Below, piece by piece: positions 25,776 to 34,136 of a stretch of 64,000 nucleotides of DNA. The stretch's first letter is position 1. Each line of letters begins with the position of its first letter. The notes under the pieces were generated by a model that ran no database searches, was not told where the DNA came from, and worked only from the letters and a program-made list of their open reading frames with translations. The translations under genes and the position numbers were made by a program. Source of the DNA: Micrococcus porci (lineage in GTDB: Bacteria > Actinomycetota > Actinomycetes > Actinomycetales > Micrococcaceae); NCBI RefSeq assembly GCF_020097155.1, contig NZ_CP083691.1, positions 620,001 through 684,000 on the forward strand, in the 5' to 3' direction.

Positions 25776-26651
25776 ATGAACCTGGATCAGCTGCAGGCGC
25801 TGCGCGCGATCGCGGACGAGGGCTCGTTCGAGGCGGCCGCGTACGAGCTCGGCGTCAGCGCCTCCGCGGTCAGCCAGCGCATCCGCGCCCTGGAGCGCGA
25901 GGTGGGCCAGGTGCTGCTCCGGCGCGGCACACCCTGCGAACCGACCGAGGCCGGCGTCGGCCTGGTGCGCGTGGCCCGGCACATGCGGGTGCTCGAACAG
26001 GAGGCGTGGGCCGGGCTGGGCCGCATGGCGGCCGGGCGCAGCGTCACCTCCCTGGCCGTGCCCGCCGACGTGCTGGGCACGTGGTTCGGGCCCGTCCTGG
26101 CGGAGGCCGCAGACTGGGACGACACGGTCCTCGACCTGCGCGTCGAGGACCAGGACCACAGCGCCCGGCTGCTGCGCCGCGGCGAGGTGCTGGCTGCCGT
26201 CACCACGGAGCCGCAGCCGGTGCAGGGGTGCGCGGCGGAGCCGCTGGGGAGCATGCGCTACGTCCCGCTCGCCTCGCCCGCCCTGCTCGCGCGGCACGCG
26301 GCGGGCGACGTCGTCGACCTCGGCGCGATGCCCATGATGCGCTACAACGCGAAGGACGACCTGCAGCGCCTCGCGCTGAGCGGCGCCGGGCTGGACGTCG
26401 CCCCGCCCACGCACCTGGCGCCGTCGTTCGACGGGTTCCACCGGTCCGTCCGGGCCGGCCTGGGGTGGGGGATGCTCGTGGACGCCCAGGCCGTCGAGGA
26501 CGTGCGCGCCGGTCGGCTGGTCCGCGTGCCCGGGCTCGACGACGTCCTCGTGCCCCTGTACTGGCAGGCGACCACCCTGCCCGTGACGCGCCTGGCGCGG
26601 CTCACGCAGGCGGTGCGGGAGGCGGCCCAGCGGACGCTCGAACGGGGGTGA
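25776..26651 (+). CDS. lysG: LysG/ArgP-type LysR transcriptional regulator
   Basis: LysR regulator of 291 aa. The N-terminal winged helix (LDQLQALRAIADEGSFEAAA, then GVSASAVSQRIRALEREVGQ) is of the ArgP/LysG/IciA subgroup. The rest is a periplasmic-binding-protein-like effector domain. It is divergent from the lysE-type exporter and should activate it when lysine or arginine accumulates. Which amino acid is sensed cannot be told from sequence. Confidence 0.88.
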   Translation: MNLDQLQALRAIADEGSFEAAAYELGVSASAVSQRIRALEREVGQVLLRRGTPCEPTEAGVGLVRVARHMRVLEQEAWAGLGRMAAGRSVTSLAVPADVLGTWFGPVLAEAADWDDTVLDLRVEDQDHSARLLRRGEVLAAVTTEPQPVQGCAAEPLGSMRYVPLASPALLARHAAGDVVDLGAMPMMRYNAKDDLQRLALSGAGLDVAPPTHLAPSFDGFHRSVRAGLGWGMLVDAQAVEDVRAGRLVRVPGLDDVLVPLYWQATTLPVTRLARLTQAVREAAQRTLERG

Positions 26652-26674
26652 GGCGGCACCGAGGTCGCGGACCG

Positions 26675-27745
26675 TCAGCGACGTCGCAGGGGTGCCGGCG
26701 CCTCCATGGACGCCTCGACCAGCACGGGCCGGAAGCCCAGCGCCTCGTTGACGTCGAGCATGTGCCGGTTCTCCTCGGCGTTCCACGTGATGATCGCGCG
26801 GGCCTCGGGCAGTGCGTCGCGCACAGCGATGAGGTTCGCCGCCTTCACGCGCATGCCGAGGCGGTGGCCGCGGTGCTCGGGCAGCACGATGGTGTCCCAC
26901 TGGTCGATGAGCCCGTCCGGGCGCGAGCGGGGCGCCACCAGCTCGCTCAGGGCGACGATCCGGCCGGTGGCACGGTGTCGCGCCACCGCGCGGAAGAGCC
27001 GGCCGGTCGTGAGGATCTGCTCGTCCATGCGACGCACGCGGGCCGCATCCCAGACCTGCTCCACCACGGTGCGTTCCCCGGAGGGCACGTCCGTGGCCAT
27101 GCGGGCCTTGAGGACGGCGAGGTCGTCCTGCAGGGCCGCGTCGGCCGCGCCCTCCCAGGCATGGAGCTCGTAGTCCGACGAGACGCGTTCGGCCTCGGCC
27201 AGGGCGACGGCGGGGTCGATCCCCGGATCGGCGAAGTCGTACCGGCTCACCCGCTCGATCTGGACGAGCGCGAAGCCGTAGGACTGGGCGAGACGCACAC
27301 CCGGATGCTCGGCGGGCACCACGCCGGCGCCGTTGGGCGGGGTGAGCGCCCGTTGCCCGGCCACCGGTCGCGGCGTCAGCGGCCAGGTCTCGAAACGGGT
27401 GAGGCCGGCGGTGTCCTGGACGAGCCGCTCGGCCAGTGCGCGGCCGTGGCCGCGTCCGCGGTGCCGCGGGTGGACGTAGACGTTGAGGGAGGCCGCGTCA
27501 GGGTCGTCGACGTGGTTGATCAGGACGCGGGCGTAGCCGACCGCCTCGCCGTCGACGTACGCCAGGTAGCGGCGCTGCGTGTAGTCGGTCTCGGCGGCGG
27601 CCTGGATGAGGGCGTCCGTGGGGGTCTCGTCCCACTCGGTCGTGCCGATCAGCTCGTGGTTGTACTCGTCTCCGAGCTGGCAGTAGGCCCGCCAGTGGGG
27701 GTCGTCCGACGAGGCGGGCAGGGGGAATTCGATGATGTCAGGCAT
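26675..27745 (-). CDS. Double-domain GNAT acetyltransferase (paralogue 1)
   Basis: Protein of 356 aa with two tandem GNAT folds. The N-terminal domain has HPRHRGRGHGRALAERL (about residues 95-111) and the C-terminal domain has LPEHRGHRLGMRVKAANL (about residues 290-307). The final block AIITWNAEENRHMLDVNEALGF is shared with the paralogue at 30411-31487. The fold resembles mycothiol-synthase-like double GNATs, but MshD itself is not implied. The ATG at 27745 aligns exactly with the paralogue's MPDI(I/L)EFPLPA start. The substrate is unknown. Confidence 0.8.
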   Translation of the reverse strand: MPDIIEFPLPASSDDPHWRAYCQLGDEYNHELIGTTEWDETPTDALIQAAAETDYTQRRYLAYVDGEAVGYARVLINHVDDPDAASLNVYVHPRHRGRGHGRALAERLVQDTAGLTRFETWPLTPRPVAGQRALTPPNGAGVVPAEHPGVRLAQSYGFALVQIERVSRYDFADPGIDPAVALAEAERVSSDYELHAWEGAADAALQDDLAVLKARMATDVPSGERTVVEQVWDAARVRRMDEQILTTGRLFRAVARHRATGRIVALSELVAPRSRPDGLIDQWDTIVLPEHRGHRLGMRVKAANLIAVRDALPEARAIITWNAEENRHMLDVNEALGFRPVLVEASMEAPAPLRRR

Positions 27746-27908
27746 GCGGTGACTGCTTTCTGCAGATAGGGGTGGGCGCAGAGGCACCCGTCGAGCCGTG
27801 CTCGAGACGGGCGCGCGGCGAGTGCGCGCCAGTGGGCGCGGTAGGCGGCGTCGCGGACGGCGTGGCTGGCGCGTCGGGGAAGCGGCGGCGGAGGTCCGGG
27901 ATGTCCAT
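27738..27908 (-). CDS. Doubtful 56-aa ORF between GNAT genes
   Basis: The ORF starts ATG at 27908, 12 bp after the DUF952-GNAT stop, and its stop overlaps the start of the next gene. The first 15 residues (MDIPDLRRRFPDAPA) look plausible, but the remainder is Thr/Ser/Pro-rich. The other reading frame from about 27850 gives a more protein-like sequence (AAYRAHWRALAARPSRARL). It may be a frameshifted small gene. Confidence 0.2.
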   Translation of the reverse strand: MDIPDLRRRFPDAPATPSATPPTAPTGAHSPRARLEHGSTGASAPTPICRKQSPHA

Positions 27909-27919
27909 GGGGGGCGAGC

Positions 27920-28756
27920 CTAGGACCACAGGCCGGGAGGTGCGGGGGAGCCCGCGGAGCCCGCCAGGTCCGCGTGCATGCGGGTGTTCGGCACGACGAC
28001 GCCGCGCACCGTGTTCCCCGGGTCCTCCCCGTCCACGGTGAACCCGAGGGCCTCGAGCACGGGCCGCGCCGAGCGGCTGGCGCGGACGTCCACGCGGAGC
28101 AGGCCCCGGCGTCGGGCCTCCGCGAGGACGGCGCCGACCAGCAGGTGGGAGGCGCCGCGCCCGCCGGCCTCCGGGTGGACGAAGAGCATGTCCAGGACGC
28201 CGTCCGCGGTGAGGTCCGCGAACCCGAGCACCCGTCCGGCCCCGTCCACGGCGACCACGGTCCAGGCGGCGGCGCGCCGGGCGGCCCACGCGTCGGCGTC
28301 GACGTCCGCGGGGCACCAGGCGCGGATCTGCTCCGGCGTGTAGTGCGCGGCCGCGGTGCCCGTGACAGCGGCGCGGAATACGTCCAGGGTGGCGGCGGCG
28401 TCGTCGGGGGCGTAGGGGCGCAGGGTGAGCGAGGGGCGGAGCGGGCGCATCAGCGCGACCGGGATCGGCCCGCCGTAGACGTGCGGGAACAGCTCCGACT
28501 GCGGGTCGGCGGGATTCCCCGGCTCGCGGCGCACCTCGAGTCCGGCCGCGGCCAGGGCGTCCTCGTCCAGGGCGACCAGGAACGCGTCCGGGCGGTCCGC
28601 GTAGAACGCCGCGGCCACCGCGCCGGCCTGCCGCTCATCCTCCGAGGCGTGCAGGAATCCGACCTCGGCGATGCCCGCCCCGCGCGTCGACGCCGTGTAG
28701 ACGCCGGCGGCGCGGGCCGCGGCCCAGTCCTCGGGAAGGGTGAGGTGGAGGATCAT
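27920..28756 (-). CDS. DUF952-GNAT fusion protein
   Basis: Protein of 278 aa combining two families. Residues 1 to about 105 match DUF952 (ILHLTLPEDWAAARAAGVY, GFLHASEDE, FPHVYGGPIP). Residues about 109-262 form a GNAT acetyltransferase (LTLRPYAPDDAAATLDVF, acetyl-CoA loop EAGGRGASHLLV, and NTR at the end). DUF952 proteins are usually stand-alone and of unknown function. The fusion implies both parts act on the same molecule or pathway. No substrate can be named. Confidence 0.78.
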   Translation of the reverse strand: MILHLTLPEDWAAARAAGVYTASTRGAGIAEVGFLHASEDERQAGAVAAAFYADRPDAFLVALDEDALAAAGLEVRREPGNPADPQSELFPHVYGGPIPVALMRPLRPSLTLRPYAPDDAAATLDVFRAAVTGTAAAHYTPEQIRAWCPADVDADAWAARRAAAWTVVAVDGAGRVLGFADLTADGVLDMLFVHPEAGGRGASHLLVGAVLAEARRRGLLRVDVRASRSARPVLEALGFTVDGEDPGNTVRGVVVPNTRMHADLAGSAGSPAPPGLWS

Positions 28757-28807
28757 GCGTCCGACCTGGGGAATCGGGGCGGAAAGGGTTGTTCCGCCCT
28801 TTTTCGA

Positions 28808-29170
28808 TCAGCCCTTCTTGGAGGCGTTGTAGGCCTCGAGGACGTCGGCGGAGATGCGGCCGCGGTCGGCCACCTTGTAGCCGTTCTCCTCGGCCCAGGA
28901 GCGCACGGCGCCGGCGTCGTAGGAGGCGCCGGAACGGGAGGAGGGGGACTTGGAGGACTTGCGGGCCGGGGCGGAGGACTTGCCCAGCGGGCGAGCCACG
29001 GCGGTGTACTTCGAGAGGCGCTCGGCGACCTCCTCCAGGACGTCCTCGAGCTCACGGCGGTGCTCCTCGTTGAGGTCGATCGCGTACTCCTTGCCGTTCA
29101 CCGAGAAGTACGTGGTCTCGGCGGGGGTGGAGTTGTCGAAGTCGTCGGCGATGGTGGTGATGGTGGCCAT
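28808..29170 (-). CDS. lsr2: Lsr2-family nucleoid-associated protein
   Basis: Small DNA-bridging protein of 120 aa, the actinobacterial H-NS analogue that silences AT-rich and acquired DNA. The N-terminal dimerisation part has YFSVNGKEYAIDLNEEH. A Lys/Ser-rich linker (about 60-82) follows, then the C-terminal DNA-binding domain with WAEENGYKVADRGRIS (RGR AT-hook-like residues about 103-105). The ATG at 29170 is preceded by GGAAGGA. It may be relevant to the accessory island that starts 2.6 kb further on. Confidence 0.92.
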   Translation of the reverse strand: MATITTIADDFDNSTPAETTYFSVNGKEYAIDLNEEHRRELEDVLEEVAERLSKYTAVARPLGKSSAPARKSSKSPSSRSGASYDAGAVRSWAEENGYKVADRGRISADVLEAYNASKKG

Positions 29171-29225
29171 GAGAGAAGTCCTTCCAGAGCGGTTCACCGG
29201 CGGATTCACTGGTGTGATTTCACAA

Positions 29226-29338
29226 TGACGACTATACAGGCGTGAATTCGTTGCCGAGAAACCGCGGCGGATGTTTCATAGTGTCCGTTTCCCGACCGAA
29301 AGCGCGTGAAGCGCCGTGTGTTTCCTGGACGAAAGCGG
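29226..29338. promoter_or_regulatory. lsr2: lsr2 upstream region with promoter hexamer and two repeat units
   Basis: On the lsr2 strand a TATAGT hexamer is present near 29236, about 60 bp before the start codon. Two units of the same TTTC/GAAA repeat found at 10662-10781 lie at 29285-29304 and 29319-29338. Their position upstream of lsr2 would suit an operator, but the copies after the helicase argue for a general repeat. Confidence 0.5.
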
Positions 29339-29349
29339 GAGTGTCGGGG

Positions 29350-30414
29350 TCATGTCCCGGGCAGGCGCAGCTCCGCCGCATAGGCCAGGTGGTCGGACGC
29401 GCCGACCCGCAGAGTGGTGCAGGAGAGCACCTCCACATCGCCCGTCACCAGGACGTGGTCGATGGGCGACCGCAGCCGGCCGGGCGCGTCCGAGGGCCAG
29501 GTGCCTCCGACGTCGTCCGGGCAGCGGAGGGCCGTGTCCGCCAGGTGCACGCGGTCCGCGAGCGGACCGTGGCGCAGGGTCGCGTTGAGGTCCCCGGCCA
29601 CGACCATCGGCCCCTGCGCAGCGGCATGGTCCACCGCGCTCAGGCGGTCCAGGTCGCCGCGCCAGTCGTCCATCAAGCGCGGCAGCGGCGGCCCCGTGTG
29701 GACGCCGACGACGACCGGGCCGTCCGCCCCGTCCGCAGGCTCCAGGCGTATGGCGCCGAACGTCGTCGGCGTGGGTGCGGTCTGGTGGTAGGCGCCCAGG
29801 CGGGGATGCATCGCGATCGTGGTTGGGGCGACACCGGCGGGACGGCCGCGGCTGAACCCGGAATCGGCGCCCTCATGGACCCCGCCTGCGAGGCCGGTCC
29901 CGGCCAGGGCCTCGCGCACCCGCGACGGAGCCGCCTCGGGAAGCACCAGCACGTCGGGGTCGGTCTCGTCGATGAGGCGCCGCGCGTCGGCCGCAGTGAG
30001 GGTGTCCAGGCTGTTGAACACCGTCACCCGCACGTGCCGCCCGGTGTTCCCCGTGGCGGTGGCGGGCCCGGCCGCCCAGGGCGGCGCATCGGGCCAGGCC
30101 AGCAGTCCCACGCCCAGGCCCAGGAGCATCGCCGCGACGCCGCCGACCGCCGTCCTCCGCCGGGTGCCCGCCCCTCGGTGGAGCGCCAGCACGCCGAGGC
30201 CGAGCAGGGTGAGACCGGCCCCCGCCGGCTCCGCGAACGCGAGGGCCTGAGCGAGGAACAGTCGGGTGGTCAGCCGCTGCCCGAGCTCGCTGTGCGGTGT
30301 GAACACCGCCACCGCGAGCACCGCGAGTGCCAGGAGGAGGGCGGCGGTCAGGATCCTGGCGAGGATGCGGAGCACCGGTGAGCGGGCGGACGTCGGGCGC
30401 CGCGCCTCCGTCAC
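29350..30414 (-). CDS. Membrane-anchored endonuclease/exonuclease/phosphatase (EEP) family protein
   Basis: Protein of 354 aa. Three hydrophobic helices at about residues 15-35, 45-70 and 75-95 anchor the N terminus, and the EEP domain follows. Catalytic motifs are visible: VTVFNSL, the glutamate in PDVLVLPEAAPSR, GDLNAT with Asp and Asn, and the final SDHLAYAAEL with Asp-His. The membrane anchor places the active site probably outside the cell, and the target (nucleic acid or phospholipid) is unknown. The GTG at 30414 overlaps the upstream GNAT stop (GTGA), so the two genes are translationally coupled. Confidence 0.8.
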   Translation of the reverse strand: MTEARRPTSARSPVLRILARILTAALLLALAVLAVAVFTPHSELGQRLTTRLFLAQALAFAEPAGAGLTLLGLGVLALHRGAGTRRRTAVGGVAAMLLGLGVGLLAWPDAPPWAAGPATATGNTGRHVRVTVFNSLDTLTAADARRLIDETDPDVLVLPEAAPSRVREALAGTGLAGGVHEGADSGFSRGRPAGVAPTTIAMHPRLGAYHQTAPTPTTFGAIRLEPADGADGPVVVGVHTGPPLPRLMDDWRGDLDRLSAVDHAAAQGPMVVAGDLNATLRHGPLADRVHLADTALRCPDDVGGTWPSDAPGRLRSPIDHVLVTGDVEVLSCTTLRVGASDHLAYAAELRLPGT

Positions 30415-31487
30415 GGCACGACCCGGCGCAGCGGCCCGTGGGCCTGCATCTCCGCCTCCACGAGGATCGGCTGGAAGCCCAGGGCCTCGTTGACGTCGAG
30501 CATCGGCCGGTTCTCCTCGGCGTTCCAGGTGATGATCGCGCGGGCCTCGGTCAGGGCCCGGCGCAGGGCGACCAGGTTCGCCGCCTTCACCCGCATGCCC
30601 AGCCGGTGCCCGCGATGCTCGGGCGAGACGATGGTGTCCCACTGGTCGACCAGACCGCTCGTGCGGGAGCGCGGCGCCACCAGCTCGTTCACGCCGACGA
30701 TCCGCCCGGTGTCGCGGTGGCGCACCGCGGCCCGGAAGAGCCGACCGGTGAGGAGGATCTGCTCCTCCTGGCGCCGCACCCGCCCCGCGTCCCAGGTCTG
30801 CTCGGCCACGGTCAGGTCGCCGGAGGGCACGTCCGTGGCCATGCGCTCCTTGAGGACGGCGAGGTCAGCCCGCACGGCCTCGTCGGCCGGACCCTCCCAC
30901 GTCAGCACCTCATAGTCCGCGCCAGGGCGCTCCGCCTCGGCGAGGGCGTCCGCGGGGTCGACGGCGGGGGTCAGGACGTCATACCGGCTCACCCGTTCGA
31001 CCTGCCCGAGGGCGAAGCCGTAGGAGAGGGCGAGCCGCACTCCGGGGTGATCGGCCGGGACGGCGCCGGCCCCGCTCGACGGGCGGAGCGCCCGCTCACC
31101 TTCGGCGGGGAGCGGCGTCATGGGCCACGTCTCGAACCGGGTGAAGCCGTCGGCCTCCCGGGCGATGCGCTCGGCCAGGGCCCGGCCGTGGCCGCGGCGC
31201 CGGTGGTCGGGGTGGATGAACACGCTGAGGGACGCGGCGTCCGGCTCGTCCACGTGGTTCACCAGGATGCGGCCGTTGCCGACGGGCGTGCCGTCGTCGA
31301 GGGCGAGGAAGCGGCGCAGCGTGTAGTCCGACTCGGCGGCGGCGTCGAGGAGGGCGTCGTCGGGGGACTCATCCCACTCGGTGGTGCCGAGGAGTTCGTG
31401 GTTGTGGTCGCGGTTGAGGCGGCAGTAGGCCTGCCAGTGCGCCTCGTCGGCGGTGGCGGGCAGGGGGAATTCGAGGATGTCCGGCAT
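30411..31487 (-). CDS. Double-domain GNAT acetyltransferase (paralogue 2)
   Basis: Protein of 358 aa, close to the paralogue at 26675-27745 along its whole length, including HPDHRRRGHGRALAERI and SPEHRGHRLGMRVKAANL acetyl-CoA loops and the TWNAEENRPMLDVNEALGF ending. The ATG at 31487 gives MPDILEFPLPA and has GAGAGG upstream. A longer frame to 31598 is low-complexity and rejected. The two copies are separated by the fusion gene, lsr2 and EEP, so they are a dispersed duplication rather than a direct tandem. Confidence 0.8.
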   Translation of the reverse strand: MPDILEFPLPATADEAHWQAYCRLNRDHNHELLGTTEWDESPDDALLDAAAESDYTLRRFLALDDGTPVGNGRILVNHVDEPDAASLSVFIHPDHRRRGHGRALAERIAREADGFTRFETWPMTPLPAEGERALRPSSGAGAVPADHPGVRLALSYGFALGQVERVSRYDVLTPAVDPADALAEAERPGADYEVLTWEGPADEAVRADLAVLKERMATDVPSGDLTVAEQTWDAGRVRRQEEQILLTGRLFRAAVRHRDTGRIVGVNELVAPRSRTSGLVDQWDTIVSPEHRGHRLGMRVKAANLVALRRALTEARAIITWNAEENRPMLDVNEALGFQPILVEAEMQAHGPLRRVVP

Positions 31488-31833
31488 GGGGGTGCCTCTC
31501 GTCAGCGGGGTCGGGGGAGGGCCGCACGACGTCGGGCGTGGCTCACGACGGGCGTCGGCGGGGAGGGCTCGCGCGCGGGCGCGAGGCGTGGGGGTCACCG
31601 CTGGGACATCATGGTGTGAACCATGTCACGGATCGGGCAGAGGGGCAAGGCCGTCGGCCGGCGGCGACGACGGGCCGCCGGGTCTCGCACGACACCGGGG
31701 GACACGTGTCGAGACGTAGCGAAGATTTCGCACGACACGCGGCGAAGTTTTCACCGAGCGGGTCAGATCGAGCGGGCGCGAAAAGTACCGGACCTGCTGC
31801 CAAGCACTCAACCAACACCTCCGGTCGCTATAC
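31488..31833. other. 346-bp intergenic region at the left edge of the island
   Basis: No convincing gene. It contains an inverted repeat CATGGT-GTGA-ACCATG (31610-31625), a possible operator for the GNAT gene. Further on is a hairpin-prone stretch TCTCG...CGAGA (31683-31713). Then comes one copy of an element with arms TTTCGC/GCGAAA (31725-31790) whose second copy lies at 38272-38345. Confidence 0.6.
31725..31790. repeat. Inverted-arm intergenic element, copy 1
   Basis: Starts AGATTTCGCACGACACGCGG and ends GCGAAAAGTA about 36 bases later. The arms TTTCGC and GCGAAA are complementary. Copy 2 at 38272-38345 has TTTCACAC and GTGTGAAA instead, so the arm bases changed together. The two copies bracket the left group of mobile modules. 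Confidence 0.6.
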
Positions 31834-31837
31834 CTAG

Positions 31838-32774
31838 GGCATGTCTGACAATCGTTTTGACCATGCGAGCACAGCATTCAGGACCACAGCGGCCCTGTAG
31901 ATGATCGCGTACTTGTCATACCGGGTCGCCAGACCCCGCCACTGCTTCAGGTGAGCGTACTGACGCTCGATGACGTTGCGGCCCTTGTAGGCGTCCGCGT
32001 CGAGGCCAACGGGGCGCCCGCCGCGGGCACCGCGCCGTCTGCGGTGGCCCTACTGGTCGGCCGGTTCGGAGATGACCGCTTTGATCCCACGGGCGCGTAG
32101 GTGGGTGCGGATCGCCCGGGAGGAGTACGCCTTGTCGCCCAGCACGGCCTCGGGGCGGGTCCGGGGCCGCCCTACTGGCCGGGTCACGCGCAGCTGCTCC
32201 AGAAGAGGAAGCAGCATCGGGGAGTCCCCTGCCTGGCCGGGGGTGATCAGGCTGACCAGCGGCAGCCCGGTCCCATCGACGAGCTGATGGATCTTCGTGC
32301 TCAGCCCGCCACGGGAGCGCCCGATGCCGTGATCGGCCGGCTCCTCACGCGGATTCTTGTAGTTCGATCCACCCCCCTGTGAGGCGGGTGATGTTCGTCG
32401 CGTGCTGGTGGGCGCGGGCGATCGTGGAGTCCACCGAGACCGACCAATCGATCAGGCCTTCGGCGTCAGCGGCGGCGGTCAGCGTGGCCAGCACCGTGTC
32501 CCAGGTGCCTTTTTCGGCCATGCGCCGATGCCAGGTCCATACGGTCTGCCAGGGCCCGTAGACCTCGGGCAGATCCCTCCAAGCGATTCCGCACCGGTAC
32601 CGGTAGATGATCGCCTCCACCATGGCGCGGGCGTCGGCGAACGGCCTGCCGGCGCGGCCGGTCCGGGTCGGGAGCATCGGGGCGATCAACTCCCATTGGG
32701 CGTCGGAGAGCATCTGGAACCGGGACATGTCCCCAGGGTCTCAGCTGACTCGTGCATCTATTCTCAGACACGCC
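31838..32774 (-). mobile_element. IS5-family element (IS427-like group), copy 1, with broken transposase
   Basis: A 937-bp element with terminal inverted repeats (GGCATGTCTGA left, TCAGACACGCC right) and CTAG on both sides (31834-31837, 32775-32778). On the - strand orfA runs 32728-32345 (127 aa, IS5 N-terminal domain). The second half in the next frame carries a TAG at 32052-32050, where copy 2 (35030-35966) has CAG. This copy should therefore not make a full transposase. It can still be moved in trans by copy 2. Confidence 0.85.
32345..32728 (-). CDS. IS5-family transposase orfA (copy 1)
   Basis: Gives 127 aa with SDAQWELIAPMLP, RYRCGIAWRDLPEVYGPW and SVSVDSTIARAHQHA, the N-terminal half of an IS5/IS427 DDE transposase including the first catalytic Asp region. 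It ends soon after a GGGGGG tract, where a +1 shift would enter orfB. The downstream orfB of this copy is interrupted by a stop codon. Confidence 0.8.
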   Translation of the reverse strand: MSRFQMLSDAQWELIAPMLPTRTGRAGRPFADARAMVEAIIYRYRCGIAWRDLPEVYGPWQTVWTWHRRMAEKGTWDTVLATLTAAADAEGLIDWSVSVDSTIARAHQHATNITRLTGGWIELQESA

Positions 32775-33455
32775 CTAGGAAGCCAACGTGGCGTCTGCTT
32801 CTGCGAGTACGGCTGCGATGTCGCTTTCGCTCAGTGTGTCCATGAAGAAGATTTTTCGCCCGATCTTGTACAGCGACGTGCCCATGATCACGCCGCGGCA
32901 TCGGTCGGCGATCCAGAACCGATCGTGGAAGTCCTTGGACTCCACCACGCGGATGTCAGTGACGTCGCGTGCGGCAGCGAGCCGATCCAGCACTGCGTCG
33001 CGGACTTCGCGGTGCGACGCGTCCTTGTCCACGATGGCGATGAGCTTCGCGCTGTTGGCGAGGAGCGGTGCGATCAGGTCGGCCACGGACTGCGAGTAGG
33101 CCTCGATGTCTTTCCGCGCGCTGCTCGAGAAGAGGTACGGGTCAGTGATGAGGAGCTCGTCCTGCGGGGCTAAGCGATCCAGACGCTCGGCGACGTACTG
33201 GATAGCCTGCTTGGCTGGAGCCTTAGGGGAGACGTCCTCCTGTATTCGCTTGAGTCGGAGGAAGGCGCTCGGGCCGTCCTCTCGCAGTCGCTTCTGGACC
33301 TCCTCGAGGGTGTAGCCGAGGTCCCGGATCTTCGTGTCGTATCCAAGCGTCTTAGCGAAGCTCGCGATTCGCATCAAGTCGGAATACGTAAGGTTCGGTA
33401 CGAATCCGTAGGCGTTGTGATCGTCCCGCACGTAAACCTCGTCGCCCGCATCCAT
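32775..33455 (-). CDS. PLD-like domain protein of putative defence module
   Basis: Protein of 226 aa from the ATG at 33455 (GGAG just upstream). The C-terminal half has ELLITDPYLF, a KLIAIVDKDASH strand and HDRFWIADRCRGVIMGTS. That stretch fits the phospholipase D pattern HxKx4D...GS with Arg replacing Lys and only one such motif, so activity would need a dimer or is lost. The N-terminal 90 residues are unassigned (possible wHTH or helical sensor). The stop TAG lies inside the CTAG at the IS5 junction. The gene is divergent from the SLATT-nucleotidyltransferase pair and is likely part of the same system. Confidence 0.6.
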   Translation of the reverse strand: MDAGDEVYVRDDHNAYGFVPNLTYSDLMRIASFAKTLGYDTKIRDLGYTLEEVQKRLREDGPSAFLRLKRIQEDVSPKAPAKQAIQYVAERLDRLAPQDELLITDPYLFSSSARKDIEAYSQSVADLIAPLLANSAKLIAIVDKDASHREVRDAVLDRLAAARDVTDIRVVESKDFHDRFWIADRCRGVIMGTSLYKIGRKIFFMDTLSESDIAAVLAEADATLAS

Positions 33456-33536
33456 GACTCCATCGTGCCCGGTCGGTCTGTCGCCAGGGGTGACCGACCC
33501 GGCCTTTGCATGACATAGCCGGCACGGCTTCGTGTG

Positions 33537-33562
33537 GTGCCTCATTGTTAGCATTGAGGCAC
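33537..33562. promoter_or_regulatory. Inverted repeat overlapping a -10 in the divergent defence promoter
   Basis: GTGCCTCA (33537-33544) and TGAGGCAC (33555-33562) form a perfect 8-bp inverted repeat. The 10-base spacer contains TTAGCAT, a good -10 for the SLATT operon. A repressor bound here would block the promoter between the PLD-like and SLATT genes. Confidence 0.5.
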
Positions 33563-33617
33563 GCGAGAGCGCCCTGTTGCCGGTGGCGCGCACCGGACCA
33601 ACACCCAGGGGGTACAG

Positions 33618-34136
33618 ATGGGCGACGGCGTGGAAGATCCTGAATCGCAGCGCGAGGCGATCCGCGCCGAAGCATCTCGCATCCACGAGAGCGCCGTCTT
33701 CTCGGCACAGGGACAGTTCGAGGCGGCGAAGCGGTGGCGTCTGGTCCATTGGGGCCTCGCGGTGCTCGCGGCCGGGCTCAGCTCGGGGACGGCCGTGTTC
33801 ACGTTCGCCGACGGCGCGCAGGCATGGTCGGCCGTCCTCGCCGTGCTCGCGGCGATCTCTACGACGGTGCTGGCATCCGCCCGTCCCGACCGGCTGGCCG
33901 AGCGGGCGCAGGTCGCGGGGACCGGGTACACGACGCTGCGCAATGATGTGCGCCGGTTCCACGGCATCACTGTTCCGCAGGGTGATCCGCAGGACCTCGC
34001 CGGGGAGCTCGACGCGCTGGCCGATCGCGCCGCCGCGCTTGACCAGTCCGCGGACCCGGTCCCGCGGTGGGCTTACGAGCGCGCGAGGAAGAACATCGAG
34101 CACGATGGCGGGCAGGCCTTCGAGGCGGACGTATGA
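33618..34136 (+). CDS. SLATT-type two-helix membrane effector
   Basis: Protein of 172 aa. A charged N-terminal helix (SRIHESAVFSAQGQFEAAKRW) is followed by two adjacent transmembrane helices (about residues 41-63 and 69-88). A cytosolic helical tail follows. This is the SLATT layout, a predicted pore-forming effector often encoded next to nucleotidyltransferases. The ATG at 33618 has AGGGGG at -10. Its stop overlaps the next ATG (ATGA at 34133), so the two products are made together. Family assignment is by architecture and context. Confidence 0.7.
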   Translation: MGDGVEDPESQREAIRAEASRIHESAVFSAQGQFEAAKRWRLVHWGLAVLAAGLSSGTAVFTFADGAQAWSAVLAVLAAISTTVLASARPDRLAERAQVAGTGYTTLRNDVRRFHGITVPQGDPQDLAGELDALADRAAALDQSADPVPRWAYERARKNIEHDGGQAFEADV

